Assembly (NCBI RefSeq): GCF_000350225.1
Contig: NW_005179108.1
Coordinates: 52,030-116,029, forward strand
Direction of reading: 5' to 3'
DNA: 64,000 nt
Source of the DNA: Chondrus crispus
Taxonomy: Eukaryota > Rhodophyta > Florideophyceae > Gigartinales > Gigartinaceae
Every line of letters starts with the position of its first letter. Position 1 is the first letter of the stretch. The notes under the pieces were generated by a model. It was not told the origin of the DNA, did no database searches, and was given only the letters and a program-made list of their open reading frames with translations. A program made the position numbers and the translations under genes. Positions 39,520 through 49,349 of the stretch are shown one piece after another.

Positions 39520-42500
39520 ACTCGCTTCTATTACGTTTTGTACCGCTACGCTGCTTGGAATTGACAGAGACCTTAACTCGTTCCTTCACCTCGGCCACGC
39601 GCAAATTATTTGCTTCGTCACCACCAAGGAGACGGAGCACATCTTCGGTCAATTCAAACGAATACCGTGAAGCACTATCATGTGTGATGGCACGGTTGCA
39701 GTCGTGTGCAACGCCATGGTCTACAATCCCGTGTTCGACTATTCGGACTATCCAAATGCCTTGTTTATGGTGTGCAAACCACTTAAAAAGGGTTTCTTCG
39801 AACGCCTTTTCTCGATTTTAAGGACTCGGCGCATTGAAAGTTGAGCGGCAACTTGGTGAACCAGAGAAAAGGGTTGCATGAGTGCCTTAAATTTCATCGG
39901 ATGCTTCCGAAGGTAATTATCGACGCTTGCTCCTTCTGTGGCACCATATAGCGCAGAAGTGCAGTTGGCCAGCGCAGCCGACCCGCACGAATCGTCGTTG
40001 CTGCGCACGAGGTTCGGACCATACTGGTGCACCTCTAACTATCTTGACCCAGTGATTTCTCCGCGCGCCCCAATACCACCGCTTAGTATCGGTACACCGC
40101 GATGGGCCATTATTCATGCATACAGCCGACGGTACATCTCTTGCAAAAACTTCTTTTTGCGCGGAAAGTCGTTGGTACCGTCATCGGTCGCGGTCATCGG
40201 TCGCGTGCAATAGAGCCTGCATCGTGTGGAGTGAGAGGGTATTGTAATTGGCGTCGATAGGCCAGAGATTTTCGTCACCGCCTGTCAACCTCGTTGCCGG
40301 TTACAAAACGCCGTTCTGCATGTTGTGGCCGCTTTTTCCTTTTCGACCATCACCGATCATCACTCTGCCGATTGCGTAGCTCATGGTGTCTAATATTACT
40401 AGGAATATTGCACCTCCCCGGAGATCTGTACAATCTTTCGTTCTCAGTGGACACGCTTGAGATGAGCGCTGGCCATGGTGGTGCAGCTGGGGTCAGATTG
40501 ACTTGGAAGCAGTGCGTATATATATTGTCTGATTTTCGCTTGTAGAATTCCCTTAACTTCGGATAGTGCCGGCACCTCTGGACCTTCCCAGAATTATTTC
40601 TTTGATGTTTGTGTTGTTGGCACAAAACCTGATGTTGGACGGACGGAGGGAGTGTCACTATTTGCAATGCCGCTGTACATGTGTGGTCCCCGGCCCATTC
40701 TCATGGACCGCTGCTGCTGGAAGCTAGGTTCGTCCAGAGCAGCTGCGCTGGCAGTTGCTGTCATACGATGGGGTTAGTCGGGTTCAAAATAAGAACTTGT
40801 CATCCCGTTGGTGAGTACCACCTGGACTGGGGCAGAGGAAGAAAAAGCAGACACAAAACGTTTAGCTCTTCACCGGCATGGTCGGCGTCTGGCATCGGTT
40901 TTCTTTTTACAGTCTGCTACCAGATATCCCACGAGCTCTTCTTCGCGCGGGTTCGGTCTCGAGTATAGTGCGTGTAGGCCCCTCTTGTGGGATTAATACA
41001 ACAAATAGTGACACTGACACAAAAGCAGTGATTTGAAAAACGGCCAAATGAATTTAGCGTCACAATTCCTCTAAACGGGTGTTACGATATTACCATGAAT
41101 AATCCGGAACGTGGCGACAGATCGGTTGAGCTCTGAATACGCCAAAGTTATAATATATGTTGCGTCTGCGTCCAAAATACTGTATGAGTTTACAATTTGG
41201 ACGAAACATCACCAACGGGCAGAAAAATAATTAGAATGGCAAAGGTGTCTCGAGTAGAAACCTACACATGACCGAAAAGGAACCCAGATATCATTTTTCG
41301 ACACCGCTTTCACGTCCCCCTCCCTCCTCTCACCACTGTCACGTCCCTCCCCGTCCCGTCACCTTTCTTGCTCCTTAACACTAGTATTTCTATTACTCCT
41401 AGCTTTACCGCACTGTCCCCTCCGCACCTGGAAATATTTTCAACCGAAAGCCAAGTTCCGCTTGCTCCTCTTATTGGATGAAGACCCATTCTGAGTATCC
41501 ACCACGACGGCCGGATCCACCTGTTATTTTTCTGGATCTGCTCGATGAAGACTCCTGCTCGCCTGGCTGCAAGTACACGAAAGCGTTCTGTCCTATCGCT
41601 TCCATGGGTGGCCCTCTGAACCTCCTCGTCACCCACAGCGCGACAGCCTGTCACCGATTCTTACGCCTTTCGAAATATTTTCTCGATTGCCCTGAAGTTG
41701 TGGAATACCGGCGACTCCCTCTGCAACACCCGCTCCAGCGCTTCCGCTGCCACGAGCCCACGGCAGGAAAACGCATGTTTGATGACGGCCAAGCGCGACC
41801 GAACCTGGCCGGCGTGCGTCGGGCCCGCCCGGCGTAGGGCTGTGTATATTAGTAACCCCGAGAAGAAGAAGTTGCGAAACACGTCCTGAAGTTCGTGTGA
41901 CGGCACGGAGGGCTTATGGTCCGGGTGTCCGAGAGTACCGCACGTGAGGCAGTGGCGTGGCGTGCGTCAAGCCGACGACACCTCCCGGGACAGCCAAGAT
42001 GGACTTCCAAAATGCACGGTTGTGTGACACCCAGGGATGCAGTCTCGCGCACGCGTTCGGTACATATACCGTACCAGCAATTTGCAAACGGGCCCACGAC
42101 TGCATGCTTACAAAACATGGTCTGTAGGCTAACCGTCATCGCCCACGGCGAGCTTCCACGGACCTTTATCTACTACGTGCACGAACGACACCGCCACCAA
42201 AGCCCCTTCGTAGTACACTAAAGGACTTTAACAAAGCTACTCTAAGAGGCTACAGTTCGCGAAGGCCACACGCCAGAGCCCATTCTAAATAGAAAAAGTG
42301 CAAGGCCGAATCATCCCGCTATCCTTTTCCTCCTTCATACAATTTCCTTTCCCCTCACAACCATCCAGCTCCCCAATCGTGCGGGAAGCAACTTGCGCGA
42401 CGCACAAATCCCCCTTTCGACGACACTTATGCCACAAAAAAAGACCGTCAATGTTCAATCTATGTAAATATTCTCATTCAGCGTGCTCACAGCTTTGCTC

Positions 42501-43153
42501 ACATATGTGACATGAAGGGGTATCATGTTTCGGCAATTTTATGATAGTGACTGATTGACGAAATCACCCATGTTTTGTGCCCTCTCTAATTACGAGTTAA
42601 TGATATGGTAAGACAATGGGGAAAACTGTGCAAGTCTAAAACCCATCTGATTACGCCACAGTACACGGTGAGGTGGCCCTTAAATTATTGTACCCCAGTA
42701 TTAAACAAGATAAACATTAACAGAATTAATACAAAAAATTGATTCATGCTTCTTTGACTACGTTTCGAAGCCTTTGAGATGCTTTCAAAAAACTGTAACC
42801 TGGCGCGGAGCAGAATTCGAAAGACTTTTAGCTCATTTTTGGAGTTGGCGCCCAAACTTACAGCAGAAGCATCATAGACTCATCTACAAACCATGAGACG
42901 TGGTTTCCGCCCTTATTCTTGCCGTCATCATCATTGGCATACACATCCCTTTGCGACCCTTCATCTAGCCTAATGACGAAAACCAAATGAAGGACAGGAA
43001 GAAATCCAACGGTTTTAAAATGATATCATGCATCGAAGAAAGGAACGTCGCGTCATTTGGCGGCACAAATCGCCCGTCTCCCACTTGCAACCTTCCCATA
43101 GCAGCTTGTGCGCAAATACTCTGTTCGTGTTTCTCGTACATTTCTGACTTCAG
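39520..43153. other. 3.6 kb with no supported gene
   Basis: Short frames occur on both strands (for example 39748-40032 minus, 41478-41837 plus) but none resembles a known family. A motif like the palindrome of the piggyBac-like element (TTGCTCACATATGTGA) is at about 42492. The region is probably decayed transposon and intergenic DNA. Confidence 0.45.
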
Positions 43154-44097
43154 ATGAATAAGACTGTATCATACATGCTTGATAGGACTACTCTAATCAA
43201 GGCTTTCGTCCGCGACGGGAGGACGTCGCTGATACAGTTCAAATTTTCGCTAGGTCTTTGGCCTAACATCGACAGAAAACTGTTATTTAGAACAGTAGTT
43301 CCGCGCAGAAATTTCTGTGTCTCTTCACAGAACGACATCGCGACTGCATAAGACTTGGAAGGTCCTCTCGTTATTAACAACAAAGATGTCGTGCAACAAC
43401 TGCTACAACTTGACGAAAGCATTTTGCCACAATTGAGTCACGGATGGAGGAGTACGAAATCACACCTGATCGTTTCGCAAACACCGACGAGACCGGAATA
43501 ACTGCATTTGCAGATGCCGCAAAGTAAGACCTCCACAAGACTTGGTCAACAAAGTGCAGATAATCCCAGCAGCAAGCTCCAGAGTTCACAAATGTCAATC
43601 GCAACACAATGGTACCTCTCATATTTTCAGACGGGTGGAGGGGATCTACTCCATTCGTTGTTGAAGAAACGCGGGTGAAGTATCTTCAAATCAAGTCCAG
43701 AAGAACGTACCATCTCGAAATACTCGTTGAATATCTGTCTCGATCTTCTGTACTGTCTACAAGAGAAGGAGCTGCTCGTGTAGACGAGAAGAATTGCGTT
43801 GAGTGCCACAAAATGTTCGTGTCCGAAATGAAAATCAGAACCAGTTCAGGTCACAAGTTGTTACTGATTTTGGATTGCTACCGATGTCATATGTCTTACG
43901 CAGCATTTGATATCAGTTATCTCTCCAAACACCTGCCCTGGGTATTGATACTTTTCACACCAGCGGATGTTCGGACCCCTCCACTGCCAATAGTCAAATC
44001 GAAACATGCCCAAATGGCGCGTAATGCTTTGCGAATTTTCTGTTTGCAGCGTGAAAAGTCCTGCGGCATAAACATTGCCGCTATTGCTAGACATGGA
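43154..44097 (+). pseudogene. Second pogo/Tigger-like DDE transposase fossil
   Basis: Broken reading on the plus strand. Frames hold DRTTLIKAFVRDGRTSL, then NTDETGI near 43480-43500 (the usual first catalytic Asp region is xxDETG), a fragment matching the SGWRGSTPFVVE-like core, and KLLLILDCYRCHMSY near 43855-43900, the second Asp region. The third Asp region (PADVRTPPLPIV near 43958-43993) is degenerate, lacking the expected QPLD. At least two frameshifts or stops are present. It is a different family from the element at 757-16413. Confidence 0.65.
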
Positions 44098-44230
44098 TGA
44101 CACGACGATATGTAGCCCGCTGTCTAGCAAAAGATCTTTAAACGTTAAACACAAAACGTAAATATATGCGACTGTGTTCTGCATCGGCAGAGTACAGTTC
44201 ACTTTTGGCTTGAAAATGCACCTTAGCGTG

Positions 44231-44680
44231 TTAAATGGGGGTTTCAGATGACGTGTCTTGCTCATAACGGTCGTAATCAGCCCTGGCACGATACTGGGAA
44301 CCTAACAGGTCTACTGTGTCCTTGTGGCAAATGGCCTGAAACTCTTTGCCCTGTTTCCACACTTTTTCTCCTTGCAACACATCACAAACGATGCAAAGAC
44401 GTAACAGCTGTCCAGCAGCAATACATAACTGCTTGAAGGAGCCATCGCTTCCTCCGCCAGATGTCTTTGGCTCGTATGCTAGCCGATAGACCTCTTTCAG
44501 ATCACTGTTGTTCATTTCAGAAACGGGTACACCTTTGTATGCAGCGCTGCTCTGGCCGACCGCTGTTCGCTCTTGGAGGGTGGCTTCAACGGAAGAAAAA
44601 AAGTCGGGATGGTCCCGTAAGATATCATGTAATTTACGGCACCAAGCTTTTTCTACGATCAACTGCGGTACTGGCCTCAC
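44231..44680 (-). CDS. Unidentified 149-codon ORF
   Basis: Minus-strand frame with normal-looking composition (ILRDHPDFFSSVEATLQERT, GSDGSFKQLCIAAGQLLRLC). I recognise no family and there is no good ATG at its start. It may be a gene or transposon fragment, or chance. Confidence 0.2.
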   Translation of the reverse strand: MRPVPQLIVEKAWCRKLHDILRDHPDFFSSVEATLQERTAVGQSSAAYKGVPVSEMNNSDLKEVYRLAYEPKTSGGGSDGSFKQLCIAAGQLLRLCIVCDVLQGEKVWKQGKEFQAICHKDTVDLLGSQYRARADYDRYEQDTSSETPI

Positions 44681-44699
44681 TGCCTCACTGATTCTACCG

Positions 44700-45444
44700 G
44701 AACGGAACTCGGGATCTTGAACATTCTTGAAGTTTAATCCAGCTGCTGCTTTGTGAGTCGTCCACTGCGCGTGACAGATGAGTTCAACGGACCTTTGTGT
44801 TACTTCATTTCATCCTGAACCTTACTCGCTAGCCGAGCTCTGAAAAGCGTTGCCAAGAAATTCGCTACTGCCGACTGGAGAAAGTGCCAATTATTTCCAT
44901 GTTCGAAGATGACGGAAGTATTAGCAGGGTAATGTATGTTAGAAAGTGTAATTAGACTTGCTTCTTTATTGTCATTGTTGAAATCAATCGTGCATCATGG
45001 TTCCTCTCTGTCGACTAGCGAGACGTTTAATTGGAATCGTAGAGACACCTTGTTGTCTAGCTGAATGAGACTTAGTGATTCGCTGCTATGTACACTATGT
45101 TCACTTGTGCATTGAGTATTCATAGCTGGACCAGTGTTGCCGCTATTCACAAAACTGTCAAGTGGTACATTGACAGGCTATAGAACGTTATCACCTCCTT
45201 CATCATTTTTTTTGTCTCTGTGATGTTGTAAGAACACAGACAGGTCCCTCATGTTCTGTATAGACCGCCCCGCGTAGATAGTCAGAAGTAAAGGAGTAGT
45301 CAGCCTTCGTAAGGAAACATTCACAACAAAAGTCACTCCGTGTCTTAGGAGTGGTAGAATCGCGACTTCAGGAACCATCGTTCTTGTTTTTGGAGCAAGA
45401 AGTTCCCTCCGTTGGTTATCTTTCGTCTTCCCTTTATCCTCAAC
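44700..45444. other. No gene seen
   Basis: AT-richer stretch before the copia gag fossil. Only short frames are present. Confidence 0.45.
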
Positions 45445-46520
45445 ATGGAGGAAGATTTTCTGGCCAGACGTTTGCATAAGTATAATGCGAAGCATGGAGA
45501 AGCTTTCAATCTCTGGTCACTACGTTTAGAGGCATTACTGGAGTCTAAGGATCTAATTGGAACTGTTACGACAGATCCTAAGCAAACTTCTGTAGTCGCT
45601 CAACTGCCGCCAAAGACGAAGTCCAAAGTACTTAAGGCCAAAATCATTGCTGGTTCAGTCTCTTGGGGATAAGCCTCTTCGTACAGTAGCAAGGGAAAAG
45701 AAGAACCCTTTAAGGTTTATGAGAAGCTACATGAACGCTATGCAACAGAAAATATTGCTACGCGTTTTCAATTGCAGACTGAGCTTTACCAGAAATAATT
45801 TCCCAAGCTTCAGACATTTTCAGAATACGTGGATGACTTTGAGTCGATATTCAACCAGCTGGAGGTAATGGAGAGCCCTGTAACCGATTCGACACAAGTG
45901 GCAATTTTGTTTGCCAGCTTTCGAAATACCAGTGAATCCCCTTACGGTGCAGTAATCACAGCACTACAAACGATGTCGAATGAAGATTTAAGTTGGGATA
46001 TAGGTACCGATCGTTTGCTTTAGGAGTATAGTGCTCAAAATGCAAAAGTAAAAGGCCTTAGCATTTGACGAAACGGCTACACCCCAGTTGAGCAGAAGGC
46101 CCTCAAAAGCGAGGCCCACATTCAGTGCTACAACTGTCGAAAATTTGGGTTAGGGCTGAGAGAAAGGACACTTCGAAAGATGTGAACCGCAGCAAGTTGG
46201 ACAAAATTGTCCGCTTTATGTCTGGTAGACATGAAAAGGCTCTTGTAAGTCACGAGAAGCCATCCTCACTGGAATCTGTTGTCATGTACTGTGGAGCCAG
46301 CTGCCATATGATGGCACAAAAGCAGTTGTTTGGGAAGCTATGAAAGGCCCACACTAGGACTGTTACCGTTGGAAACGGTAACCAGCTCTGTTCAGATAGC
46401 ATTGGATCTGTGATAATGCAGAGTGCTGCGAATGGAAGGCCTCAAAAACATCTGCGCCTCACAAAGATACCTTATGTACCCAAACAGGACACAAAGTGGG
46501 TGCAGAGACACGAAGGGGCT
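45445..46520 (+). pseudogene. Ty1/copia gag and protease-start fossil
   Basis: The ATG at 45445 starts a gag-like reading (HGEAFNLWSLRLEALLESKD). It continues through several frame changes to VQSLGDKPLRTV, EYVDDFESIFNQLEVMESPV, TQVAILFASFRN and GAVITALQTMSNEDLSWD, the typical UBN2/copia gag sequence. A partial zinc knuckle (CYNCRKFG) lies near 46125. The protease start reads VMYCGASCHM where functional copies have LDSGASCHM, so the catalytic Asp is lost. The element is dead and no RT follows. The RNase H scrap at 39.2 kb is in the wrong order to be its remainder. Confidence 0.8.
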
Positions 46521-46809
46521 CGGAAACAAGCTCTCACAGAAGCTGTGGCGGTTTCACACATTAGAGGGCCCAAATCAGCAGCAGTTTCAGGTTCAGTGCA
46601 ACGCTGGTTTGGGATGTGGTACACGACGCGATGAATGGGAAGAAGAGTTGAGTGATGTCCCAAAATTTCCATTTCGGAGCGACGGCGAAGTTCGTGTAAC
46701 GTCATCGCATAGGACGTATGTGTCCAAGAACTGTCTCATGATTGGTGAAACGGGTATGAATGTTCTTGCCGCCGTACGTAGAATGTGCCAAAGCCATTAT
46801 TTTTGAGAA

Positions 46810-47139
46810 AGTAACGTTCTATTAGTAAAAAGTACTTAAATTTGGCTTCCATGGCCGAAATGACCCTATCAGGGAAGGTACGATCACTTTTCTTGGCGCC
46901 GTTTCACGTCTGAACGTGTGGAGATCATTTGAAATACAATCTGTTTGCCCAATAGCCCGATAATTTTGGCAGAACTCTATTGCAAATTTGGTGCTTTAGA
47001 ATATCCTGGTACAATGTTTTTGTTACATCAAACTGTATTCTGTAAGAGCATCCCCAACGCGCGAATCTATACCATCTATAAAAATTTCTGTGGTGCTTAC
47101 AATATTTTTTGGATCACCAACGCGAAAATTTACTGTATA
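46810..47139. other. No gene seen
   Basis: Intergenic stretch between the copia fossil and the Tc1-like element. Confidence 0.5.
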
Positions 47140-47140
47140 T

Positions 47141-47165
47141 AGTGCGCGAAACTGCAATAAATACA
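47141..47165 (+). repeat. Left TIR of Tc1-like element
   Basis: 25 bp, exact inverted match to 48679-48703. Confidence 0.92.
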
Positions 47166-47474
47166 CACATCGAGGCACACATGAACAACACTTCCCAACC
47201 CCCTTTTAAAGAATCGTGTGTTGTACAGTACCATGGCCAAGCAGTAGAAACGCATGTGAAGGCCAATTGATCTCCAAGAATACCGTTCTCGAGCTAGACC
47301 TCTAAAACCGCGCGAAATTAGCCTAAATACGCAAAATTCCATATAGCACACTACCTTGAAGGCGCCAAAACATGAGCACAATGCACTATATGACGCTTTA
47401 AACAGTAGCAACTCGGCTTGTAAGAGTAGCTTGTGCGACTGCCGGTGATCTTTCCAACTATTACGACAGCTACT

Positions 47475-48461
47475 ATGCCCCGCGGGCTTGCTATTCCCGA
47501 CATTGAGCGCGGCCAGATATTGGCGCTCTATGCAGAATGTGTATCATTTAGAGGCATTCCTGGCATTGTCAATCGTTCCGTTGGTGCTGTACAAGGTGTG
47601 GTTCGTCAAAGTTTTAATCATAAACACACAAGGCAGTGGAAGGAAAACAAAAAATATCTGAGACACAGAGACGGGCAATCATCCGAATGACCCTAAAGGG
47701 AGAAGAAAGTGCGAGAACGATACAGGCTGAGCTCAAACTACCCATTGGGCATAGACGTGTTCAGCAAATACTCAGCTCCGTACCCTACTTAAAGTATAAA
47801 AAATGATAACGGCACTACAAATGACTCCTCTACACAACGAAAATAGGGTGAAATGGTGCCGTAAGTTCATAAGCAACGGTGAGGCATTTTGGAATTCTGT
47901 GGTGTTTCGCGATGAAAAAAGTTCAACGGTGATGGCCCTGATGGCTTGGCATCCTACTGGCATGATTTACGCTCTAAAAAGCGCATGTTTTCTAAAAGAC
48001 AAAATGGTGGGTTTTCGGTCATGGTTTGGGGAGCCATTAGTCTTTATGGACTATCTCCGCTCATCTGTATGGACGGCAGACAGGATTCTATCAAGTATGT
48101 TGATGTTATACGTAGTGGTTTGCTGCCGTTCGCGTCGGAGGTATTTGGTGAAGCGCAGCGTTGGTTTTATCAAGAAGATAACGCACGGATTCATACGTCG
48201 CGTTTTACAAGAAGCTGGCTATCTGAGCACTCTATTTCTACCCTACCGTGGCCTCCGAAGTCCCCAGACATTAACATTATTGAGAATGTCTGGGGTGTGA
48301 TGGCTAGGATGGTTTATGCCAGAGGTAAGCATTACCAGAGTGTCCAAGATTTGAAGGTAGCTATCGAGGAAGCTTGGTCTAGAGTAGGTTCCGAGCTTTT
48401 ATTGACGCTTTACAAGAGTCTACGCGTCGTATGCATGCAGTATGGACGCGCGTGGTGGTGA
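47475..48461 (+). pseudogene. Tc1-like transposase (DD34E), frameshifted
   Basis: The ATG at 47475 starts MPRGLAIPDIERGQILALY, a Tc1-type helix-turn-helix N-terminus (IPGIVNRSVGAVQGVV). Reading shifts frame near 47690 to IQAELKLPIGHRRVQQIL and VVFRDEKS (first Asp, 47911), then shifts back near 47940 to YWHDLRSKKRMFSKRQ, GGFSVMVWGAI, YQEDNARIHTS (second Asp, 48177) and SPDINIIENVWG (Glu, 48282). Thirty-four residues separate the second Asp from the Glu, which defines the DD34E Tc1 group. All three catalytic residues remain; only the two frame changes stop it from being complete, so the copy is fairly young. Confidence 0.85.
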
Positions 48462-48678
48462 ACAAAGTATTAAAGACGTGTTTCTGTTTTGTGTCATATC
48501 AAATTTCGCGTACAGTATTTGTATCAATTTCGTGTAGTTTTTTAAACATAAGTCGACAACCGTGCTTGGTATGGTGGTTTGGCGCTGAAAGGTGTTAATA
48601 TCGGCGCGTGGTTGCCCCGCAAACGTGGCAACTTCGAGCAGACCCCACCAGAAGTGCTAGAATGTTTCTCGTCGATGG

Positions 48679-48703
48679 TGTATTTATTGCAGTTTCGCGC
48701 ACT
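48679..48703 (-). repeat. Right TIR of Tc1-like element
   Basis: 25 bp, exact inverted match to 47141-47165. Confidence 0.92.
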
Positions 48704-48756
48704 GTATCTTTCCAAAATCGTTTAGGACGATTTTGGATTTATGCGCGCTCCCATAT

Positions 48757-48789
48757 CCCTACTGTTAATTTCTATTGCTCACATATGTG
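48757..48789 (+). repeat. Left TIR of piggyBac-like element
   Basis: CCCTACTGTT, an AATTT insertion, then CTATTGCTCACATATGTG. It pairs with 52958-52985. Confidence 0.75.
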
Positions 48790-48975
48790 CCAAAAATGTT
48801 TAAATTTCTCTGCTAGCCCCAATATTTATTTCCCCTTCTCCATAATCCGTATGGAGCTTGACAAGACAAGAACCTATGTGTCCCCAAAGTTACAAGTAAA
48901 TTTATTCTAGTGGTACTGAAACGGAACCACCTTAAAAATGGACTATTTGACTCATGCAAAAAGACCAAAAATATG

Positions 48976-49003
48976 CCTATTGCTCACAAATGTGAGCAAT
49001 AGG
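48976..49003. repeat. 28-bp subterminal palindrome
   Basis: CCTATTGCTCACA-AA-TGTGAGCAATAGG has perfect 13-bp arms. Related palindromes are at 48774-48791, 52899-52920 and 52953-52973, two per end of the transposon. They are candidate transposase-binding sites. Confidence 0.8.
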
Positions 49004-49349
49004 AATGCGGTTATCTTCTCACCCTGTCAGTATAATTATGTCAATAAGACCTGTTTATTATGCCTACGTGTGCGAACGGCGTGATCGCCGCAGTGGCCGA
49101 TGATTGTGTGTCAGATTATCGCGGCTTGTGGTTGGTATTCCGGGTCGTCGGGCTCTTGTGACACTTTCCGAGTTTGATGTCAAAGCTTCCGGTTCGTCAT
49201 CATGTTTTTCCATGGCCAGTGGAACGTTTTGTGATGTGTCTAAGTCCACTTGTGCAGCATTTCGCAAAGGAGCTGGAGTGTGCCGCTTAGCCAGAACTTT
49301 TGTGGAATGCCAGACATCCCAGCAACTTTTCGTAACCCGGCATGCACAG

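Larger units (their letters stand above)
47140..48704 (+). mobile_element. Tc1-like DNA transposon (1.57 kb) with TIRs
   Basis: AGTGCGCGAAACTGCAATAA and five further bases at 47141-47165 are an exact reverse complement of 48679-48703. The similarity continues inward with one indel to about 36 bp. TA lies just outside each end (47138-47139 and 48705-48706). It encloses one transposase reading with a DD34E triad. Size, TIRs and TA duplication fit the Tc1/mariner superfamily. Confidence 0.9.

Noticed and set aside
39748-40117. Minus-strand frames of 66-94 codons
   Set aside because: No family match, no start context, and overlapping plus-strand frames of similar length.
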